A DNA stretch of 11,235 bases from an uncultured Cytophagaceae bacterium (GTDB lineage Bacteria; Bacteroidota; Bacteroidia; Cytophagales; Spirosomataceae), in the NCBI GenBank assembly GCA_938008575.1, contig CALLKB010000083.1:1-11235 (forward strand). The letters are read 5' to 3'. This document shows positions 7,116 through 11,235 of the stretch, one piece after another. The notes under the pieces were generated by a model. It saw nothing but the letters and a program-made list of their open reading frames with translations. It did no database searches and had not been told where the DNA came from. The position numbers and the translations under genes were made by a program. The stretch's first letter is position 1. Every line of letters begins with the position of its first letter.

Positions 7116-7151
7116 TCCAAATGAGTCCAAGCTTGTCCAAATGAGTTCAAG
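7116..7151. repeat. Two 16-bp direct repeats upstream of the HTH gene
   Basis: TCCAAATGAGTCCAAG at 7116-7131 and TCCAAATGAGTTCAAG at 7136-7151 differ at one base and start 20 bp apart, about two helical turns, on the same DNA face. An inverted core GACTCAT lies at 7098-7104, pairing with ATGAGTC at 7121-7127. The block sits about 110-160 bp before the ATG at 7260 and just after the Rieske stop. It could be a pair of operator sites. The rest of the 171-bp gap shows no clear terminator or full TAnnTTTG element. Confidence 0.5.
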
Positions 7152-7239
7152 TGCAAAATTTCGGGTCTAATTATCAGCTATTTAGCTTCTGTTATTTTTA
7201 ATTTTTAGCAAAATCATCATGAAAAATAGTATCTTGATT

Positions 7240-7244
7240 GGAGG
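7240..7244 (+). promoter_or_regulatory. Strong Shine-Dalgarno sequence GGAGG before the HTH gene
   Basis: GGAGG lies 8 nt before an ATG at 7253, which opens only a 12-codon frame ending at 7289-7291, and 15 nt before the ATG at 7260 that opens the long gene. The long frame has no other early ATG, so 7260 is taken as the start even though the spacing is longer than usual. The short frame overlaps the start of the long gene and may tune its translation. Confidence 0.4.
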
Positions 7245-7259
7245 TTCTAAAAATGATTT

Positions 7260-8471
7260 ATGCCAGCATCAATTCCGATTTCTGTCCATGAGAAAAAGTG
7301 GTTTTTAAAATTGATTCATGAAGTTTACGGCATTCAATTAGTTGATGCCTATGCATGCCAACGCTTCAGTGAGGAACTTTTAACGCGTGCTCGAATCTCA
7401 ATTTCGTATAATACGCTTCGTCGACTTTTTGGGATTATTAAAGGTTCCAGTCAAGCCTCCCGATTTACCTTGGACAGCATCAGTAAAAGTTTAGGATATG
7501 CTGATTTTGCTGCTTTTCAGCTAGCCGTGAATCAATTTGAAGTCGATTTCTTTAATGATGTCTTGATTTTAAATCGCTTACGAATCCAACATGACGATCA
7601 GCTCATTTTACGCATCGTTCAAGATTTTCAGTTTGAGTCAACGGATGAAGTCTATCAATTGAAATCCATCGTGGATTTGTGTATCGAGGTGGAGAACTTT
7701 GATTTATTGAAGGCTATTTTTGAAACTAAATTTGACCTACAAAATGTTGAAACGACATGGAAGCTCTGCGCAGCTTTTCAGTCGATTTTCATTCAGAGCA
7801 AACAAGGTAATCAATCAGTGATAGATTTTGTTGCTCAGTTAATGCCTGAGAATGAAATGGCTCAGCGAATTTTGTTACAACTCTATGTAGATGAGGAGGC
7901 GCTGACGGGATATTATGGGCGTTGGCTTAAGCTTGCTTCTTGGTGCCTCGTGGAAGATATGGAGCTATTCCAGCAATTACTTTTAATTCAATTGGCCGTT
8001 TTGCAGCAACAAAATGCACCTGCGATGGAATTATTAGATCGTTGTAATGTGCTTATAGTGGAAAATAAGGTTGTTTATCATCCGATTCTTAAGGGCCGAT
8101 TGGCTGCATGGAATTTAATGCTGAAAGATGACAGTGAAATGTGTTTAAGCTTGTTTGAAGGCCTTCAAACAGTAAAAGACAAATTGTTTTTTTTGGTGTT
8201 TTTTTATCGATTGCAGGAGGTTTTTGGGAGAGAAATTACACGAATAGATTTGATTGAACATTATCGTTTTGATGAATTAAGAATTATTTTCACGTTCGTT
8301 GAGAAGCAAAATTTAAATGTCTATTATTTATTGAGGGCGAGGTATTGGCTTTTGAAAAATAATAAAGGTCAAATGGCTTTGGCATTGCAGAAATTTAATC
8401 CCTTGTATAAATATTCTTGTTTATATCCATGGCTAGATAAGCAATGGAATGATTTAAATGCTAATCTGTAG
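7260..8471 (+). CDS. Putative helix-turn-helix regulator with long helical C-terminal region
   Basis: A 403-residue soluble protein with no signal peptide. Residues about 31-90 look like a small helical DNA-binding domain: FSEELLTRARISISYNTLRRLFGI, then SRFTLDSISKSLGYADFAAF. The pattern of a recognition-like helix (SYNTLRRLFG) followed by TLDxISxxLGYxDFxxF recurs in Bacteroidota proteins of unknown function. The remainder (about 95-403) is almost entirely alpha-helical, rich in Leu, Phe and Gln, with repeated helical pairs that could be a TPR-like scaffold; no catalytic motif is seen. DNA binding is an inference from the N-terminal pattern. The transporter gene begins 3 bp after its stop, so the two are very likely co-transcribed and perhaps functionally linked. 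Two 16-bp repeats upstream are candidate binding sites for this or another regulator. Confidence 0.65.
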   Translation: MPASIPISVHEKKWFLKLIHEVYGIQLVDAYACQRFSEELLTRARISISYNTLRRLFGIIKGSSQASRFTLDSISKSLGYADFAAFQLAVNQFEVDFFNDVLILNRLRIQHDDQLILRIVQDFQFESTDEVYQLKSIVDLCIEVENFDLLKAIFETKFDLQNVETTWKLCAAFQSIFIQSKQGNQSVIDFVAQLMPENEMAQRILLQLYVDEEALTGYYGRWLKLASWCLVEDMELFQQLLLIQLAVLQQQNAPAMELLDRCNVLIVENKVVYHPILKGRLAAWNLMLKDDSEMCLSLFEGLQTVKDKLFFLVFFYRLQEVFGREITRIDLIEHYRFDELRIIFTFVEKQNLNVYYLLRARYWLLKNNKGQMALALQKFNPLYKYSCLYPWLDKQWNDLNANL

Positions 8472-8474
8472 TCG

Positions 8475-9338
8475 ATGCTAGGAATATTCATGGTTTTTTT
8501 GAGTGCTTTTTTCTATGGATTTAGCAATGCTTATTGGAAAATGGTCGTTGCCGATCGACCCTTTCTGCCCATTATTTTTAACCGTGGAATTTATTCGAGT
8601 AGCTTCTTTTTAATTTGTTGTCTGATAGATGAAAATTTTAGCGTTTTCGAACCTTGGTTGGGAGCTTCTCCAGCCTTATCAATTTCGCATGTAGGTTTAA
8701 GCATAGCACTATGTCTTTTCAGTGGAATGGGTTTGTATTTCTTTGTCAAATCGGTCAAAGAATCTGATGTTTCGCTGGTGGTTCCATTATCTTCTCTAAA
8801 CGTTTTTGGTTTACTGACAGCTGTCTTGGTTTTGGGTGAGACTTGGAAATACGTCTATAATTGGGCTTTTTTAGCTGTTTTATTAGGTTTGTCCGCTATA
8901 TTTTGGCAGGAAATGCGATTTAAATCATCGCAACAGCTTTTTCGTTCCTTGTTGGGAGGTCTGTTGGCTTCGTTTTTTTGGGGGGTGTCCTATACCCTAT
9001 TTAAGTATCCTATAGCGTGGTTGGGTGTCTTGAGATTTACTTTTCTATTGGAGTTCAGTGTCACCTGTTTGGTAGGCTTGCTTTTATGGGTTCAGGGCGT
9101 TCGTTTGGAATATTTACATCAAAGACCCATTCAGATTTTGGCACTTTGTCTAGTGATGGGTTCCGTGCTTTTGCATATAGCCTATCAATATGCGAGAATT
9201 ACGCAGATTGTATTTGCAGGAAAATTCCAAATGATTATTTCTTTGCTGGTGGGGCGGTTTTTATACCGAGAAAAGTTAAGTTTTTATCATTGGTTAGGGA
9301 TATGCCTATTAATTGCGTCTATCTATTTGATCTCTTAA
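8475..9338 (+). CDS. EamA/DMT superfamily transporter
   Basis: A 287-residue integral membrane protein with about ten hydrophobic segments, at roughly residues 2-20, 33-51, 70-91, 98-120, 127-145, 157-176, 183-206, 219-236, 243-262 and 269-286. This matches the 10-helix, two-repeat layout of drug/metabolite transporters. Family-like features include the early FYGFSNAYWK stretch in helix 1, the VVPLSSLNVFGLLTAVLVLGE stretch (102-122) with a glutamate ending helix 4, and the matching C-terminal stretch FQMIISLLVGRFLYREKL (251-268), the typical EamA repeat end. The substrate cannot be predicted. It starts 3 bp after the stop of the HTH gene (TAG, 8469-8471), so translation is probably coupled. 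The weak AT hairpin at 9388-9402 after it is not a convincing terminator. Confidence 0.88.
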   Translation: MLGIFMVFLSAFFYGFSNAYWKMVVADRPFLPIIFNRGIYSSSFFLICCLIDENFSVFEPWLGASPALSISHVGLSIALCLFSGMGLYFFVKSVKESDVSLVVPLSSLNVFGLLTAVLVLGETWKYVYNWAFLAVLLGLSAIFWQEMRFKSSQQLFRSLLGGLLASFFWGVSYTLFKYPIAWLGVLRFTFLLEFSVTCLVGLLLWVQGVRLEYLHQRPIQILALCLVMGSVLLHIAYQYARITQIVFAGKFQMIISLLVGRFLYREKLSFYHWLGICLLIASIYLIS

Positions 9339-9446
9339 ATGTAACGATACCTCTTAACTCTTCACTCTTATCTCCTACCAATTGTATCTTTTTGATAAAA
9401 AGTCCCTACAATTCAGAGAATCATTTTTTCCCTTCAAACATTCTCT

Positions 9447-9454
9447 TATTTTTG
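9447..9454 (+). promoter_or_regulatory. Candidate Bacteroidota -7 element TATTTTTG upstream of the isomerase gene
   Basis: TATTTTTG matches TAnnTTTG exactly and lies 31 bp before the ATG at 9486, a suitable place for a short leader. No clear TTTG or TTG -33 element is found about 19 bp upstream; the sequence there is a T-run (about 9422-9429). The promoter is therefore supported by one element only. Confidence 0.4.
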
Positions 9455-9485
9455 TAACTCATTTTAACCTAAAAACTTATTAACG

Positions 9486-10361
9486 ATGAAAATGAACAAA
9501 TCGCTCAGCTTCGTGCTTGGCCTTTGTGCGGTCGTATCGATTGCACTGGTATCTTTTAAATTTGCAGATAAACCTTTTGGAGGACTAGCGCTTTACACCG
9601 TGCGTACGGAGATGGGCAAAGATGCGCGTGCGACGCTGAAGGCGGTTGCGGATGCGGGTTATGTGAACATCGAATCTGCGGGTTATAACAATGGAAAGTT
9701 TTACAACCTCTCTCCTGCTGATTTTAAGGCATTGTTGGACGAAATGCATTTGAATCCGATTTCAGCACACCAAGGATCGGTTAATTTTGAGAACATCGAC
9801 CAACAAATTGCTGATTTGAAAACGGCGGGTTTCAAGTATTTTGTTGTTCCAGTTCCTCCAATGGGCTTATTTACTTTTGATGCTGTGAATAAGAAAATGG
9901 CCATGAAAGGTGGCGCGAAGAATTTGGCTGAAATTTTAGACAAATTGGGTGAGAAGTGTCATGCGGCAGGTTTGGAGTTATTGTACCATAACCACGATTT
10001 TGAATATGTGAAAGATGCAGAAGGCATTGTGACGATTGATTATTTATTAGAGCATTGCAATCCGAAATATGTGAATTTCCAAATGGACATCTATTGGGTA
10101 ACGAAAGCAGGTGCTGATCCAGTTGACTACTTCAAACGCTATCCAGGCCGTTTCAAATTATGGCATGTGAAGGACATGGATGATCAAGGTCGTTTCGCGC
10201 CAGTAGGCAAAGGACATATCGATTTCAAACGTGTGTTGGCAAATGCCAAATTAGCAGGTATGAAATACTACTATGTAGAACAAGATGCTTGTGTGAACGA
10301 AACACCGATGGAGGCGATCGTTATTTCGCACAAAGGTTTGGGTGAGATTGGGTTCAAATAG
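9486..10361 (+). CDS. Exported sugar phosphate isomerase/epimerase-like TIM-barrel protein
   Basis: A 291-residue protein of the xylose isomerase-like TIM-barrel (AP endonuclease 2) superfamily. Residues 1-27 are a Sec signal peptide (KMNKSLSFVLGLCAVVSIALVS), with no lipobox, placing the enzyme in the periplasm. Motifs in order: LALYTVRTEM near residue 34, the strand end NIESAG (61-66), ISAHQG (92-97), YHNHDFEY (167-174), QMDIYW (199-204), LWHVKDMD (225-232), VGKGHIDF (240-247) and YYYVEQD (261-267). The D201, H227 and E265 positions resemble the divalent-metal ligands of this fold, with the HNHDFE segment near the fourth. Such exported proteins in Bacteroidota often take part in oxidised-sugar (3-keto-glycoside) metabolism; that role and the substrate are inference. 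It stands alone between its own promoter candidate and a strong terminator. Many GCG/GCC-type codons give it a higher GC than its neighbours. Confidence 0.88.
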   Translation: MKMNKSLSFVLGLCAVVSIALVSFKFADKPFGGLALYTVRTEMGKDARATLKAVADAGYVNIESAGYNNGKFYNLSPADFKALLDEMHLNPISAHQGSVNFENIDQQIADLKTAGFKYFVVPVPPMGLFTFDAVNKKMAMKGGAKNLAEILDKLGEKCHAAGLELLYHNHDFEYVKDAEGIVTIDYLLEHCNPKYVNFQMDIYWVTKAGADPVDYFKRYPGRFKLWHVKDMDDQGRFAPVGKGHIDFKRVLANAKLAGMKYYYVEQDACVNETPMEAIVISHKGLGEIGFK

Positions 10362-10383
10362 GAACTCAACTTATTTTAATTGG

Positions 10384-10414
10384 AAATCCCCACGAGCGAT
10401 CGTGGGGATTTTTT
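10384..10414 (+). terminator. Strong intrinsic terminator after the isomerase gene
   Basis: A perfect 12-bp stem AAATCCCCACGA (10384-10395) / TCGTGGGGATTT (10400-10411) closes a GCGA loop, a GNRA-type tetraloop, and runs into six T residues (10409-10414). It lies 22 bp after the stop at 10361. On the minus strand the same stem is followed by only three T residues; it may act weakly for the convergent gene whose stop is at 10420. Confidence 0.93.
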
Positions 10415-10419
10415 ATAAC

Positions 10420-10635
10420 TTATCGTCTCAAGATTACCATGTTATTTTCTATGAATATTCGGTAGTTATATTTTGATATAAGCAAGTTTCGAATTTGATG
10501 AGTTATTGGAATATCCCATGTATTATTTGTAAATCTAAATCTGGGAAACTCGTGTTGGTTGGCTCTGGCCCAATCTTTAAGCGTCATTCGTTTAAACAAA
10601 TTTTCCTTTAGAGTAATTTCTATAAAATGTTTCAT
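10420..10635 (-). CDS. Small basic protein of unknown function
   Basis: A 71-residue protein starting MKHFIEITLK and ending in IFIENNMVILRR. It is rich in Lys, Arg, Asn and Ile, with no signal peptide, membrane segment or known motif. A short amphipathic helix is plausible near residues 10-27 (KENLFKRMTLKDWARANQ). It starts 4 bp after the stop of the glycosylase-like gene on the same strand, so the two are probably co-transcribed, and it ends 6 bp from the terminator of the convergent gene. It could be a real small partner protein or a degraded remnant; the tight spacing favours a real gene. AT-rich, like the gene before it. Confidence 0.55.
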   Translation of the reverse strand: MKHFIEITLKENLFKRMTLKDWARANQHEFPRFRFTNNTWDIPITHQIRNLLISKYNYRIFIENNMVILRR

Positions 10636-10639
10636 GGCC

Positions 10640-11235
10640 TTAATTAAGTTCAGGTAGATGCTTTTTTTTCCAATCGATTCTAAATGAATCGTAGTCTTCT
10701 TTGCCTTCAGGTTGAGTTAATTTCCATTTTTTATATTCTTCGATTCTTGGTGCACTTCTTCTTGCTGTGGGCGATGGAGAGAAAAGATCAATAAGTTCAA
10801 TTGTCCGACCGAATATATTTATTTCGTTTACGTGCCCTTCAAATTTTACTTTAATTTGTAATTTTTCTTTAAGCCATTTTTTGAAAAGGTTTTTAGCAGA
10901 TTTTGAACCTCCAAAACTCGTAAAATAGATTCGTTCAATAGTACTTTCTTTAATCCAGTTTTCTAAAAAAGGATTTAGATCATTTAAGTCAATTCTTCCC
11001 ATTTGTTCATCCGTGCTGAACCTTTCTACATGGGTTTGAAATACCATATCAGTAATACTAATTTTAAATTGCTTTTGCCAGGCTAAAATATCATCAAGTT
11101 TAACTTGATTGTTGTTATATAGTCTAGAATTTGGATATACCTGATCCAAAAAACGCCAAAATTCATTCATGTTGCCATAAAAATAGTTTAGTGTTCCTTT
11201 GTATGGCATTGGCGGATGAGTCCCTATAATTAAGT
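10640..11235 (-). CDS. Uracil-DNA glycosylase superfamily protein (5' end beyond right edge)
   Basis: An ATG at 11209 would give 189 residues, but the frame has no stop up to the window edge, and the upstream codons encode LIIGTHPP, the expected first strand and motif A of the UDG superfamily (GxxPx). The gene is therefore partial, with its start outside the window. In ATG-11209 numbering, the family pattern continues with LNYFYGNMNEFW (7-18, compare the Y-G-x-x-N-x-F-W block of Mug-like enzymes), ITDMVFQTHVERFSTDEQ (52-69), IERIYFTSFGGSKSAKNLF (91-109) and motif B FSPSPTARRSAP (143-154). The catalytic-type Asp/Asn of motif A is His here (GTHPP), and the usual His of motif B (HPSP) is Ser, so substrate range and activity are uncertain. 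A base-excision DNA repair role (uracil, hypoxanthine or similar) is inferred from family only. It leads into the 71-residue gene 4 bp downstream. Confidence 0.72.
   Translation of the reverse strand, partial: LIIGTHPPMPYKGTLNYFYGNMNEFWRFLDQVYPNSRLYNNNQVKLDDILAWQKQFKISITDMVFQTHVERFSTDEQMGRIDLNDLNPFLENWIKESTIERIYFTSFGGSKSAKNLFKKWLKEKLQIKVKFEGHVNEINIFGRTIELIDLFSPSPTARRSAPRIEEYKKWKLTQPEGKEDYDSFRIDWKKKHLPELN

Noticed and set aside
7128..7135. Palindrome CAAGCTTG between the two 16-bp repeats
   Set aside because: An 8-bp palindrome is expected by chance and arises from the repeat ends.
9388..9402. Inverted repeat CTTTTTGATAAAAAG after the transporter gene
   Set aside because: Almost all A/T, 3-nt loop and no following T-run; not convincing as a terminator.
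9017..9457. 146-codon plus-strand frame overlapping the end of the transporter
   Set aside because: Alternative frame of the transporter gene running into the intergenic region; the transporter frame shows intact helices to its own stop at 9338, so no frameshift is needed.
9701..9943. 80-codon minus-strand frame
   Set aside because: Antisense to the isomerase gene, which has clear family motifs across this stretch.

Overview
The window looks like a chromosomal segment of a free-living Bacteroidota, probably a member of the Cytophagales-type lineages. The reasons are a C-terminal sorting domain of the type IX secretion system (T9SS), a T9SS-style surface protein made of cysteine-containing Ig-like repeats, a DUF1800/DUF1501 gene pair, weak ribosome binding sites, two matches to the Bacteroidota -7 promoter element TAnnTTTG, and moderate-to-low GC. 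No rRNA, tRNA, CRISPR array, insertion sequence or phage gene was seen.

Left part (1-6564, all on the minus strand). A large secreted Ig-repeat protein runs off the left edge (start at 1573). It carries a 72-codon tandem repeat with a period of exactly 216 bp. Upstream of it lies a 418-bp non-coding stretch with several inverted repeats. Then comes a tightly overlapping three-gene unit, read from 6564 down to 1992: a DUF1800 protein with no visible export signal, a DUF1501 protein with a twin-arginine-like N terminus, a calcium-binding-type repeat and a T9SS sorting domain, and a lipoprotein with two fibronectin-III-like domains. The genes overlap by 1 and 4 bases, so they are probably translated together as a cell-surface unit of unknown function.

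Middle (6594-9338, plus strand). A small exported Rieske [2Fe-2S] protein is divergent from the DUF1800 gene across only 29 bp. After a 171-bp gap with two 16-bp direct repeats comes a two-gene unit: a putative helix-turn-helix protein with a long helical C-terminal region, and 3 bp later a ten-helix EamA/DMT-type transporter.

Right part. An exported sugar phosphate isomerase/epimerase-like TIM-barrel protein (9486-10361) has its own promoter candidate and ends at a strong intrinsic terminator (10384-10414). Convergent to it, on the minus strand, are a 71-residue protein of unknown function and a uracil-DNA-glycosylase-superfamily gene. The latter has no stop codon before the right edge and continues beyond it.

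The best candidate for an undescribed system is the DUF1800-DUF1501-lipoprotein unit with its divergent Rieske gene. The parts belong to known families, but their joint function cannot be read from the sequence.
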